This document shows positions 1 through 8,472 of a stretch of 55,512 nt of DNA, piece by piece (the stretch's first letter is position 1; every line of letters starts with the position of its first letter). Both the position numbers and the translations under genes were made by a program. This DNA is from Bacteroidetes bacterium QS_3_64_15 (lineage in GTDB: Bacteria > Bacteroidota > Rhodothermia > Rhodothermales > Salinibacteraceae): NCBI GenBank assembly GCA_003022565.1, contig PXTN01000017.1:1-55512 (forward strand), in the 5' to 3' direction. The notes under the pieces are model-generated. The model saw nothing but the letters and a program-made list of their open reading frames with translations. It ran no database searches and was not told where the DNA came from.

Positions 1-495
1 GGCCTGGACGGCTTCGAGGTGCTCGATCGGCTCAACGAGGAACGTCCCGATCTGCCCGTCGTGATCGTCACCGCCCACGGCACTGTCGACCAGGCCGCGG
101 AGGCCATTCGCGAGGGCGCCGAGAATTTCATCCACAAGCCCTTTTCGCCCGAGCAAGTTCGATCGGTTGTCGCTCAGGCACTGGCGGAGGAGCCCGACGC
201 GACGGATCGCACGTACAACGAGCACGTCCAATCGGCCCGGGTCGGCATTCGGGAAGAGGATTTCGAGAAAGCCCGCCAGCACATTCAGGGGGCCTTTGCG
301 CTCAACGCCACGCGGCCCGAGGCCTTCAACCTACTGGGGGTTCTCATGCAGATTCAGAACAAGTTTCAGGAGGCCCAGCGCTACTACCAGTCGGCCCTCG
401 CGCTCCATCCCGGCTACGAGCCGGCTGTCTACAACCGCGATAACCTCGCTCAGTCCCCCTCGACCCGGAAGCTGTCCGACTACCGCCTTGAGTAA
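1..495 (+). CDS. response regulator, receiver plus TPR (5' end outside window)
   Basis: The open frame runs in from base 1, so the N-terminus with the acidic pocket and probably the phosphorylated Asp is missing. What remains is the end of a CheY-like receiver: the switch Thr in VIVTAHGT and the conserved Lys in FIHKPF are present. It is followed by about 80 residues of TPR-like helices (FEKARQHIQGAFALNATRPE, then AQRYYQSALALHPGYEPAV). There is no DNA-binding output domain. The next gene has the same receiver-TPR order, so the two look like tandem duplicates. Output is probably protein-protein interaction through the TPRs (inference). Confidence 0.85.
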   Translation, partial: GLDGFEVLDRLNEERPDLPVVIVTAHGTVDQAAEAIREGAENFIHKPFSPEQVRSVVAQALAEEPDATDRTYNEHVQSARVGIREEDFEKARQHIQGAFALNATRPEAFNLLGVLMQIQNKFQEAQRYYQSALALHPGYEPAVYNRDNLAQSPSTRKLSDYRLE

Positions 496-531
496 TGCTT
501 CGGCATATCTTGCCTCAATCTCCTTCCCGAC

Positions 532-2220
532 ATGACGGATTCCGAGCCCGATCCCCAGACGGTCCTCGTCGTCGACGACGAAAAAAACGTCCGCCTCACC
601 CTCCGACAGGCCCTGGAGGACCTGGGCCTTCAGGTGGACACGCCCGCGGGCGGAGAGGAGGCGCTCGATCGGATCGGGGACACGGAGTACGACCTGATGC
701 TCCTTGATCTCCGAATGCCGGGCCTCGACGGGCTGGAGGTACTGCAGCGGACGCGTCGGCAGGCGCCGGATCTACCGGTCGTCATCGTCACGGCGCATGG
801 CACGGTCAAAAGCGCCGTCCGGGCCATGCGGCGGGGGGCCGTAGACGTGCTTCTGAAGCCCATCAGCCTCGACTCGCTCCACGAGCTCGTGAACCGGGTG
901 CTCCAGCGGCCCACTGTCGAGGCCGGGACGGCCCCGTACGACGAGTGGGTTCGGCTCGCGACATGGCATGTCCGCCACCAGCGCACCGACGCCGCGCGCA
1001 ACTGCCTGCGCGAGGCCATCGACCAGGACGACCGGCGGTCCGAGGCGTACACTCTGTTCGGAATTCTGGAGGGCACGGACGGAGATCTCGAGGCTGCACG
1101 CCGGCACCTGGAGGCTGCCGTAGGCCGCGATCCCAACGCCACGGCGGCCCAACTCTTGCTCGACCGGCTCCGGAAAGAGGCCCATCCGTTCCCCGCTGAT
1201 CGTCCGGAGGCCCTCCTCTCCGCCCCGGTCCCGGGCGAGGATCCCGATTCTGTTCCAAAGATGCGAACGGTCTCGTCCCGACCAGGGGCCGACCGCACAG
1301 ACGTGCCACACCGCGTGCTCACCGTCCTCCCAGAGCGCATCGCCGACGGGGAGGCGGCGGCCGACCGGGCCCTGGTGCAGCTCGCCGCGGCGTCGGCACG
1401 GTCCCAGCAGCCGTCGGGAGAACTCCTCCTCCTCACGGTCATCGAGGTGCCGCGACAGCTCTCCCTCTCGCAGGCCGAGGTGGCGCACGAGGATCGCCTC
1501 CAGGAAGTGCAGTGGCAGCTCGAGGCCCTGGCCGACGAAATGAAGGGCGACACGCTGGACGTACGTCCCGTGGTGGTCGTCGCGCACCAGACGGCCTCGG
1601 TGCTCGAAAATATCATCGTCGAGCAGTCGGTGCAGCACGTCGTCGGGGCATGGCCCCCAACAAGCGGGGCCGGGATGGACGAGGACGTCGGCTGGATGTC
1701 CGCCCTGGACGATCGTTCCTGCGAAGTCACGCTCCTCCGGTCCCCTGCGGGCCCGGCGTCGGACGACGGAGCGGACGTCACGGCCTTCGTCAGCGACAGC
1801 CCATACGCCCCGTTCGTGGCGCGGCGGGCGCTGGAGTGGGCGCAGGGCAGCGGCGTGGCGTCCCTCACCCTCCTCACCTTGCAGCCCGACGACGGAACCG
1901 CGGGCGCGGAGGAGCTTCAACACCGGGGACGGCGTCTGGTCTGGGACGTGGCGGACCGGGCGGGCCTGGAAGAGGAGCAGTACGAGGGGCGCGTGGTCGT
2001 GTCGGACGACATCCCCGCGGTCGCGGCGCGCTGTGCAGGGGCGTGCGATCGGATCTGCGTTGGGGCCAGCCGGAGCTCGGCGTGGGCCGAATCCGTCTTC
2101 GGTTCTTTCCCCGAGCACCTTGCAGCGTCGACCGAGTGCCCCATTGCCCTCGTTCGGGGCCCGCAGCCCAGTCCCCGCTCGTTCCTCGAAGACCTCGGCC
2201 GTCGCCTGGCAGGGCCGTGA
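532..2220 (+). CDS. response regulator with TPR-like linker and two UspA-like domains
   Basis: Residues 10-125 are a complete receiver: acidic pair D15/D16 in VLVVDDEK, phosphoacceptor D59 in LLDLRMPG, T87 and K109. A TPR-like helical linker follows (about 140-215). Two universal-stress-protein-like domains occupy roughly 255-405 and 410-555. The second ends with the typical FGSFPEHLAASTECPIALVR pattern, but the G-2X-G part of the ATP loop is degraded, so nucleotide binding is uncertain. No DNA-binding domain is visible. The gene lies just upstream of a histidine kinase and a KtrB/KtrA pair. Since KdpD also joins K+ control to a USP domain, a role in K+ or osmotic signalling is plausible. The TGA stop is part of the first unit of an octamer array. 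Confidence 0.8.
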   Translation: MTDSEPDPQTVLVVDDEKNVRLTLRQALEDLGLQVDTPAGGEEALDRIGDTEYDLMLLDLRMPGLDGLEVLQRTRRQAPDLPVVIVTAHGTVKSAVRAMRRGAVDVLLKPISLDSLHELVNRVLQRPTVEAGTAPYDEWVRLATWHVRHQRTDAARNCLREAIDQDDRRSEAYTLFGILEGTDGDLEAARRHLEAAVGRDPNATAAQLLLDRLRKEAHPFPADRPEALLSAPVPGEDPDSVPKMRTVSSRPGADRTDVPHRVLTVLPERIADGEAAADRALVQLAAASARSQQPSGELLLLTVIEVPRQLSLSQAEVAHEDRLQEVQWQLEALADEMKGDTLDVRPVVVVAHQTASVLENIIVEQSVQHVVGAWPPTSGAGMDEDVGWMSALDDRSCEVTLLRSPAGPASDDGADVTAFVSDSPYAPFVARRALEWAQGSGVASLTLLTLQPDDGTAGAEELQHRGRRLVWDVADRAGLEEEQYEGRVVVSDDIPAVAARCAGACDRICVGASRSSAWAESVFGSFPEHLAASTECPIALVRGPQPSPRSFLEDLGRRLAGP

Positions 2221-2271
2221 GGGCGTACGGGCGTGGTTGCGTGTGGGCGTGATTGCGTATGGGGGTACGAG
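2216..2271 (+). repeat. octamer array, CGTNNNNN type, overlapping a stop codon
   Basis: Seven consecutive units of exactly 8 bases: CGTGAGGG, CGTACGGG, CGTGGTTG, CGTGTGGG, CGTGATTG, CGTATGGG, GGTACGAG. The first unit contains the TGA stop of the preceding gene. The reverse complement of CGTATGGG is the unit of the facing array at 2457. Confidence 0.85.
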
Positions 2272-2456
2272 CGATTCTCGCTCGTGCAGATTTTCGGAAA
2301 TATTTCGACAGGCTTGTTGCACGAAATCGGTTATATGTATCTACCTGGAAGCCAGTGATTTCGAGGTCACGAGGTGCACCTCGCGACCATCCCCCATGCT
2401 GTCCAGGGATTTTTGCCTCGCTGCCCTAGATGCCCGAAAGCCCGCACTCTCAGAGG
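2272..2456. other. core between two facing octamer arrays, no gene seen
   Basis: About 185 bases between the inverted octamer arrays. It contains an AT-richer patch (tcggaaatatttcgac, ggttatatgtatc) that could hold the promoter of the histidine kinase. It also holds the short palindrome GAGGTGCACCTC. No coding frame was recognised on either strand. Confidence 0.4.
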
Positions 2457-2488
2457 CCCATACGCAAATACGCCCAGACGCCCATACG
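2457..2488 (-). repeat. octamer array, NNNNNACG type (inverted partner)
   Basis: Four exact 8-base units: CCCATACG, CAAATACG, CCCAGACG, CCCATACG. They are the reverse complement type of the array at 2216-2271, so the pair could base-pair around the 185-base core. Confidence 0.8.
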
Positions 2489-2530
2489 TTCTGAATCGGT
2501 CGCCATCGTTTTTGTCAACTGCTATTTCCG

Positions 2531-4375
2531 ATGACTTGGACGGTACGAAAAAAAATTCTCCTGGCGAACGGCACCGTCCTGCTTCTACTCGCCCTCGTGC
2601 TGGGATGGGCCCTCGTAAACCTCCAGAACCTCGGGAGTGCCTCGACGGCCATTCTGAGCGAGAACTACCGCAGCATCATCGCTGCGGAGAACATGATCAA
2701 CGGCCTGGAACGGATGGACAGCGCCGTGCTCCTGCATCTTCAGAATCGTGAGCAGGGCCTCCGGCAGTTTCAACGCAACCAAAACCAGGTGTCCCGCTGG
2801 CTCGCTCGGGCGCAGGACAACATCACCATTGAGGGGGAGAAAGAGGTGCTCGCACGCATCGATTCGACGTTTGACCGATACACGGTTCAGTTCGACTCCT
2901 TGCTCCAGCGACCGGACATCTACGGCGACCGTCCCTACGAGACCGCCCTGCTGCCTGCATTTCGAGACGTCCGGAGCGCTGCGGGCGACCTGCGCGACCT
3001 CAATCAGAGGACCATGGTCGAGGCCTCGGACCGGGCCGAAGCGGTCGCCACGTGGGCCATCTGGTCGGTGGGGGGCATTGGTGTGGGGGCCGTCGTTCTT
3101 GGACTCGTCGTGAGCCTGGTGCTGGCCGGACGCATCGTGCAGCCCATCCGCAAGGTGCAGGCCGCCACCCAAAAGATCGCGGCCGGCGACTACGACGTGG
3201 AGGTGCAGACGGACGCCACCGACGAGCTTGGCAAGCTCGCCACTCAGTTCAACGAGATGGCCGCGGAGCTGCGCTCCTACCGCGACCTCAACATCGAGAC
3301 GATCATGGCGGAGCAGCGCAAGAGTAAGGCCATCCTCCAGAGCATCGACGACGGGCTGCTGGTGGTGGACGGCGACTACGACGTGATCAACATGAACCCG
3401 ACGGCCGAGTGGGCGCTGGGCGTCCGGCGCGACGAGGTGGAAGGGCGGCACGTGCTCGACGCCCTGCGCAACGAGCGGCTGTTTCAGCAGATCCGGGAGA
3501 CGATCGAGTCGGGGGAGACGTCGGCCCCGAGCGAGCCCAGTGATACGCTGACCGTAGAGCGGGAGGGGGACACGCGCCATTTCCAGTTCGTCGTGAACCC
3601 GGTCCGCGACACCGACGACGAGATGCTCGCCGCCATCCTGCTGCTTCGCGACGTGACGAAGCTCAAGGAGCTCAACCGCCTCAAGAGCGAGTTCGTGGCC
3701 ACCGCCTCCCACGAGCTCAAGACGCCGCTCACGAGCATCGGCATGAGCGTTCGCTTGCTCAGCGATCGGCACGGGGACGACCTCGAGGAGCGGGACCGCG
3801 AGCTGCTGGAGGCCGCGATCGAGGATGTCGAGCGGCTCCGGGCCCTGGTGGACGACCTCCTCGACCTTTCGAAGATTGAGTCCGGGCGCATGGAGATGGA
3901 CCGGGAAGCGGCGCCCGTGTCGCTGCTGTGCGAGAAGGCCGCGGAGGCCCTCCGGGGAGAGGTAAAGAAGAACGACGCGACCCTCGATCTTGACCTCTCC
4001 GAAGACCTTCCGGACGTACACGTCGACCCGAACAAGGTGACGTGGGTGCTCAACAACCTCCTGTCCAACGCCCTCCGCTACTCGGAGCCCGGCGACCAGG
4101 TGCGCGTCTCCGGCGAGGCGGTCGGCGGGTCGGTGCACGTCTCCGTCGAGGACGAGGGCGCGGGCATTCCCTACGAGTACCAGTCGAAGATCTTCGACAA
4201 ATTCGTGCAGGTCGACAGCGACCACGTCCCGGGCGGCACGGGCCTCGGACTCGCCATTTCGCAGGAAATCATCCACGCCCACGGCGGGCGCATCTGGGTC
4301 GACTCCACGCCGGGGGAGGGGAGCACGTTTACGTTCACCCTGCCGGTGGCGTCGATGGACCCCGTGGTTGAATGA
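2531..4375 (+). CDS. membrane sensor histidine kinase (HAMP-PAS-HisKA-HATPase)
   Basis: A transmembrane helix lies at about residues 7-28, followed by a periplasmic helical sensor of about 140 residues and a second helix at about 172-196. Then come HAMP (RIVQPIRKVQ...DELGKLATQFNEM), a PAS domain (SIDDGLLVVDGDYDVINMNP), HisKA with the phosphoacceptor His in TASHELKTPL, and HATPase_c with N box (NNLLSNALRY), DEGAGIP and GGTGLGLAIS. The order resembles KinB-type kinases. It sits between the REC-TPR-USP regulator and the Ktr channel genes and is the natural kinase for that regulator (inference). The ATG at 2531 directly precedes the first helix. Confidence 0.9.
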   Translation: MTWTVRKKILLANGTVLLLLALVLGWALVNLQNLGSASTAILSENYRSIIAAENMINGLERMDSAVLLHLQNREQGLRQFQRNQNQVSRWLARAQDNITIEGEKEVLARIDSTFDRYTVQFDSLLQRPDIYGDRPYETALLPAFRDVRSAAGDLRDLNQRTMVEASDRAEAVATWAIWSVGGIGVGAVVLGLVVSLVLAGRIVQPIRKVQAATQKIAAGDYDVEVQTDATDELGKLATQFNEMAAELRSYRDLNIETIMAEQRKSKAILQSIDDGLLVVDGDYDVINMNPTAEWALGVRRDEVEGRHVLDALRNERLFQQIRETIESGETSAPSEPSDTLTVEREGDTRHFQFVVNPVRDTDDEMLAAILLLRDVTKLKELNRLKSEFVATASHELKTPLTSIGMSVRLLSDRHGDDLEERDRELLEAAIEDVERLRALVDDLLDLSKIESGRMEMDREAAPVSLLCEKAAEALRGEVKKNDATLDLDLSEDLPDVHVDPNKVTWVLNNLLSNALRYSEPGDQVRVSGEAVGGSVHVSVEDEGAGIPYEYQSKIFDKFVQVDSDHVPGGTGLGLAISQEIIHAHGGRIWVDSTPGEGSTFTFTLPVASMDPVVE

Positions 4376-4386
4376 GTCCGAAGCTT

Positions 4387-4449
4387 CGTGATGCTTGACG
4401 CATGAAGGTGTGAGGGGAAACACGCGCCACACCACGCGTCACGAATCAC
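4387..4449. repeat. degenerate heptamer array with inverted halves
   Basis: In 7-base register: CGTGATG, CTTGACG, CATGAAG, GTGTGAG, GGGAAAC, ACGCGCC, ACACCAC, GCGTCAC, GAATCAC. The left part (GTGATGCTTGACGC) matches the reverse complement of the right part (GTGATTCGTGACGC) at 12 of 14 positions, so a hairpin can form. It lies within the N-terminal extension that the ORF track gives to the KtrB gene. Confidence 0.65.
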
Positions 4450-4529
4450 TCCTCGTGCCTCAGCGGTCCTACCTTACGATCCTCGGCGCTCCTTCCAGTA
4501 CGCAGACCCGCATCGCTGCCACGCAATTG

Positions 4530-5942
4530 ATGGACTCCCCCACGATTGACGACCTCCCCGCCCGTCCTCGCTTCATCCTTCGCTCATGGTGGCGGGCCTT
4601 GAGCCCCTCCCGGCTCTTCATTGGTTCGTTTCTTCTCCTTATCGGCCTCGGCACGGTCGGATTCATGGTGCTGCCGGGCCTCTACGCCGGGCCGCCGCTG
4701 AATTGGGTGGACGCCCTCTTCACCGCCACCAGCGCCGTTTGCGTTACCGGTCTCATCGTTGTGGACACCGCCGAGTATTTCACGACCTGGGGTCAGGCCT
4801 ACATCCTTCTTCTCATTCAGATTGGTGGGCTCGGCATCATCGCGTTTACCTCCGCGATCCTGGTTACGCTCGGGCAGCGCCTGTCCCTCCGACACGAAGC
4901 CCTGGCCGGCGAGCCGGCCGAGATGGTGGGGGAGGTTGACTACCAGGCCCTGACGGAGGCCATCCTTCGCTTCACGTTCGTGGCGGAACTCATCGGGGGC
5001 GTGCTGCTCTACGTGTTCTGGATTCCCCGCTTCGGGTGGGGCGGGGCCGTGTGGCACTCCATCTTTCACACGGTGAGCGCCTTCTGCAACGCGGGCTTCT
5101 CGACGTTTACGACCTCGCTGGAGGCGTTTCAGGCCAACCTGCCGCTGCTGGGCGTGGTGATGACCCTGATCGTGCTGGGTGGGCTCGGCTTCCTCACCCT
5201 GGAGGAGGTCAATCTCTGGCGCCGGAAGCACCAGGAACAGGACCGGTTCCGGCTCTCAATCCACTCCCAGATCGTCCTCGGCACCAGCGCGTTCCTCATC
5301 GTGACCGGATGGATCACCTTCACGGCGTTCGAATGGCATAACACGCTTGCGGGGATGACTCTGCCTCAGCGACTCGTGAATGGGCTCTTTGCCAGCATTA
5401 CGCCCCGCACGGCCGGCTTCAACACCATCCCCTACGGCGAGACGACGTCGGGCACCAACTTCTTGACCATTGTTTTCATGATGATTGGCGGCTCGCCCGG
5501 CTCCACGGCGGGGGGCATCAAGACGACGACCTTCGCCCTCCTCGGGCTCCTGGCGTGGTCGCGCCTGAGGGGCAGCCCCACAACGAGCATTTCTGGACGC
5601 AGCATCCCAGACGATACCCTTCAGAAGGCGATGGGGCTCTTCATTGTCGCGTTCGGGATCGTGACGGCAGGCATCTTCCTGTTCAGCTGGCTGGAGGTGC
5701 CCGCGGCGGGGGGAAAAGCGGCGTTCTTAACGTACATGTTCGAGGCGGTCAGTGCCTTCAACACGGTGGGCCTCTCGATGGGGGCGACGGGCAACCTGTC
5801 GGATCCCGCCCGGCTCATCACGGTCGTGCTCATGTTCATCGGTCGCGTGGGCACGCTCACGTTCGTCGCGGCCATGGCGCGGACGCCGAAGCGCATCGCG
5901 GGGGGCTTTCGCTACGCGTACGAAGACGTGTCGGTCGGGTAG
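4530..5942 (+). CDS. ktrB: TrkH/KtrB-family K+ (Na+-coupled) uptake channel subunit
   Basis: About 470 residues, the usual length. Four P-loop repeats carry the selectivity-filter glycines: SAVCVTGL, FCNAGFS, TPRTAGFN, NTVGLSMG. They are surrounded by about eight to ten hydrophobic helices, and the N-terminal region with GLYAGPPLNWVDALFTATSA is KtrB-like. The ORF track starts 45 codons earlier at 4395, but that extension translates a heptamer repeat. The ATG at 4530, giving MDSPTIDDLP just before the first helix, is the better start. It should form the membrane part of a Ktr system with the KtrA-like protein that follows. Confidence 0.92.
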   Translation: MDSPTIDDLPARPRFILRSWWRALSPSRLFIGSFLLLIGLGTVGFMVLPGLYAGPPLNWVDALFTATSAVCVTGLIVVDTAEYFTTWGQAYILLLIQIGGLGIIAFTSAILVTLGQRLSLRHEALAGEPAEMVGEVDYQALTEAILRFTFVAELIGGVLLYVFWIPRFGWGGAVWHSIFHTVSAFCNAGFSTFTTSLEAFQANLPLLGVVMTLIVLGGLGFLTLEEVNLWRRKHQEQDRFRLSIHSQIVLGTSAFLIVTGWITFTAFEWHNTLAGMTLPQRLVNGLFASITPRTAGFNTIPYGETTSGTNFLTIVFMMIGGSPGSTAGGIKTTTFALLGLLAWSRLRGSPTTSISGRSIPDDTLQKAMGLFIVAFGIVTAGIFLFSWLEVPAAGGKAAFLTYMFEAVSAFNTVGLSMGATGNLSDPARLITVVLMFIGRVGTLTFVAAMARTPKRIAGGFRYAYEDVSVG

Positions 5943-6010
5943 GAGGGGACCGCGGGAACGTGGAGGAAGAGAGTGTGGGGGCCTGGGAGCGCGATGAACA
6001 TCACAGGTGG

Positions 6011-6038
6011 ACGCAACACGCACTACGAAATACGCGTA
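6011..6038 (-). repeat. short heptamer array between ktrB and ktrA
   Basis: Four exact 7-base units, ACGCAAC, ACGCACT, ACGAAAT, ACGCGTA, in the 160-base gap before ktrA. Same period and CG placement as the other arrays. Confidence 0.65.
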
Positions 6039-6102
6039 GGGTCGCAGGCGATTCGCTCGGCCTTCATCGCTCACTATCGTTTTCACGCGACGCACTGCAT
6101 TC

Positions 6103-6783
6103 ATGAAACGCTTCGTCATCGTCGGCCTCGGGAATTTTGGATCGAGCGTGGCCGAGGCGCTCTACAGCCGCGGGCATGACGTCGTCGCCGTGGACGTCGA
6201 CGAGCAGGCGGTCGACGACATTGCCCCCCACTGCTCGCGCGCCGCCGTGGGGGACGGGCGGGAGGTGGAGATGCTGGACGAGGTGGGTGCCGATGGGGCC
6301 GACGCCGCTGTGGTGAGTACCGGCGACGACCTCACGGCCAGCATCTTGGCGACGATGGCCCTGAAGGACCTGGGGGTCGACACGGTGTACGTGAAGGTGA
6401 TTTCGGACAACCACGCCCGCATCATGCGCCAACTGGGGGCCGCCGAAACCGTCTTTCCGGAGCGCGAGTCGGGCTTCAACCTCGCGAGCCGGATCTCCGA
6501 GAAGGGCGTGCTCAACTACGTGCGGATGGGGCGCAACCTGAGCGTGCAGGAACTGGTGGTGCCCGAAATGTGGCAGGACCACACGTTGCGCGAGCTGCAG
6601 ATGCGCTCGGAGTTTGGCGTGTCGGTCGTCGGCATCCACGACACGAGGACCGACGAGATGATTACGCCCCCCGACCCGGACGAGCCGCTCGAGCGGACCG
6701 ATACCCTCATCCTGGCGGGCCCGGACGAGGCGCTCAGCGGGTTGGCAGAGATTGCGAGCGAGACCGCCGAAGAATCCCCGTGA
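6103..6783 (+). CDS. ktrA: KtrA/TrkA-type RCK gating subunit
   Basis: 226 residues: an N-terminal Rossmann RCK_N domain with GLGNFGSSVAEAL and the acidic end of beta-2 (VVAVDVD), then an RCK_C domain from about residue 140 (VQELVVPEMWQDHTLRELQM). Such soluble proteins ring the KtrB channel and gate it in response to nucleotides. It follows ktrB at 160 bases on the same strand, so the two probably form one transcription unit. Length and domain order match single-domain KtrA rather than the double TrkA. Confidence 0.92.
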   Translation: MKRFVIVGLGNFGSSVAEALYSRGHDVVAVDVDEQAVDDIAPHCSRAAVGDGREVEMLDEVGADGADAAVVSTGDDLTASILATMALKDLGVDTVYVKVISDNHARIMRQLGAAETVFPERESGFNLASRISEKGVLNYVRMGRNLSVQELVVPEMWQDHTLRELQMRSEFGVSVVGIHDTRTDEMITPPDPDEPLERTDTLILAGPDEALSGLAEIASETAEESP

Positions 6784-6837
6784 TCGAGGAGGCGTGGGGA
6801 GACGGTTGCATTCGAGTCAGAGGCATTCGGCCATGCG

Positions 6838-7959
6838 CTAATCGAGAGCGACCCCCGCCAGTAGTTCGGGGCCGGCCACCACCGGGAACGTCATCACCTC
6901 TAGCCGCCCGGCCACCATTAGCAGGCACATGAGGAGCTTCGTCGGGACCGGCAACACTTTGAAGGTGCCCATGGAACCGAGCGTCCCGAAGCCCGGCCCG
7001 ATGTTGCCCAGCACGGCCAGCGTGCCCGACAGCGATTCCTTCAGCGTGAGGTCCAGTCCCACGCGGTGGGCATCCGCCGCGACGAACCCGGCCCCGCCGA
7101 CGACCAGCACGAGGTAGGCCAGAATCACGATGAGGATGCCCCGCACCACCGGCTCCTTCACGATGCGGCGCCCCAGACACATCGGGTGCACCGAAGACGG
7201 GTGGATCATCTGGAAGAGCTCGCGCCCGATCACCTTGAAGCCGACGACCCACCGCATCACCTTAAGGCCACCGGAGGTGCTGCCTACGCACTCGCTGGCA
7301 AACATGAGTATGAGGAGAACCACAATCACCTCACTGCCCCACACGGCAAAGTCGGTGCTCGCGTAGCCGGTGGTGATGAGCAAGGTGGCCGTCTGAAACG
7401 TGCCCTGCCGAAGGGTCTCCTCGATCGTGGCGAACTGCCCGTCGCCCCACAGCATCACGCTCACCAGGGGGCTCCCGACTGCAAAGATCGAGAGGTACAC
7501 CTTGAACTCCGTGTCGCGGGCCGGGGCCGTGGGGTTCGAGAAGATCGTCTGCCAGAGCAGCGTGAAGTTCGTCGCGGCCACGGACATGAACGGAATGAGG
7601 AGCCACTGGACCGTAGGCGGGCACGCTTCAATGCTCCGGGCCTCCGGCGAGAAGCCGCCGGAGGGCACAGTCGTAAAGACGTGCGCCACAGCTTGGTAGG
7701 GCGTCATGTTGGGGGCGAGGCCGCCGTAGTGGGCACCGAGGAGCAGCACCAGGAGTACGCCCGAGCACCCGAGGTACAGCAGCCAGAGCCGGCGGGCCGT
7801 CTCGACGATGTGGGGGGTGAGACGCTCCAGCTTTGGTCCGGGCACCTCGGCATCGAGAAACTGCGCGCCCCCGGCCGACAGGCGGGGTAGGATGGCCACC
7901 GCCAGGGCGAGAATGCCCATGCCGGCGATCCATTGCGTGAGCTGACGCCACAGCATGAC
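6838..7959 (-). pseudogene. trkH remnant lacking its N-terminal quarter
   Basis: The 372-residue frame begins inside the TrkH fold (WRQLTQWIAGMGILALAVAI, normally about 110 residues into a 480-residue protein) and continues to a normal C-terminus. Later P-loops are present (TTVPSGGFS, ITTGYASTD, NIGPGFGT). The first two helices and the first selectivity-filter loop are missing, so a working channel is unlikely. Immediately upstream, in another frame, lies a trkA fragment. The simplest explanation is a deletion that joined an original trkA-trkH pair. It converges on the intact ktrA gene. Confidence 0.8.
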
Positions 7960-7964
7960 CGCCG

Positions 7965-8185
7965 CCCCGGTTGAGCGCCCGGGCGGTGCTGCAGATCAGG
8001 ATGTTGCTCCGGTCGTCGCTCGTGCTCCTGATTATGAAATCTGCGTCCGAGACCTCCGCCGTTTTGAGGACCTCGACCTTGGCGCCGTCGCCTTCGTGGG
8101 TAAGCACGTCGGCCTCGGCCCGAAGCGCGTCGAGACGGTCGGGAGTAGGAATAGAGGGTGGAATCTGCGGTTCAACGATGTACAC
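7965..8185 (-). pseudogene. trkA fragment fused by deletion to the trkH remnant
   Basis: The frame YIVEPQ...DRLDALRAEADVLTHEGDGA...SDADFIIRSTSDDRSN matches TrkA_N from the end of beta-2 to about residue 85. The initial GxGxxG strand is absent and a stop lies just before the GTG at 8185. The homology ends at CSTARALN. A few bases later, in a different frame, TrkH sequence starts. The ORF-track call of a 185-residue protein simply reads on into trkH out of frame. Confidence 0.7.
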
Positions 8186-8240
8186 AACGCCTCACCGCCC
8201 AACACGGACGAGAGGAGGTTGGCCCAAATTCAAGGACAGA

Positions 8241-8315
8241 GTTCGGGAGTGAGTCTGCCGATTTTATCCTCTCCGCAGGCGATCGGCCGGGATAAGAGGC
8301 GTCAGACTTCCGAAC
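8241..8315. repeat. long imperfect inverted repeat
   Basis: Left arm GTTCGGGAGTGAGTCTG...TTTTATCC and right arm GGGATAA...CAGACTTCCGAAC pair over roughly 27 bases with small bulges. It lies in the gap between the trkA remnant and the DUF3124 gene. It could be an operator, a transcript hairpin or the footprint of an excised element; the sequence alone does not decide. Confidence 0.5.
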
Positions 8316-8472
8316 GGATCAGACGGATCTCACATAACTGAAGCATCCTCCCGCCTCACGGAACACGTTCACTACCTCTCGAAACGGTCTTCCCCCAGGG
8401 AAACGTTCGTCTCTTTTTGCGCACTCTCTTCTGTCCCGCTATCCTCCTCGACCGGCCGCCCTTTTGCTTCAC

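Noticed and set aside
630-2322. Long minus-strand ORFs opposite the REC-TPR-USP gene (and similar ones opposite 2531-4375)
   Set aside because: They are mirror frames of GC-rich coding DNA with Arg/Ser/Ala-rich composition and no domains, while the plus strand encodes clear families.
4395-4529. N-terminal 45-codon extension of the KtrB frame
   Set aside because: It translates a heptamer repeat and a Thr/Arg/His-rich stretch unlike any TrkH/KtrB N-terminus; the ATG at 4530 leads straight to the first helix.
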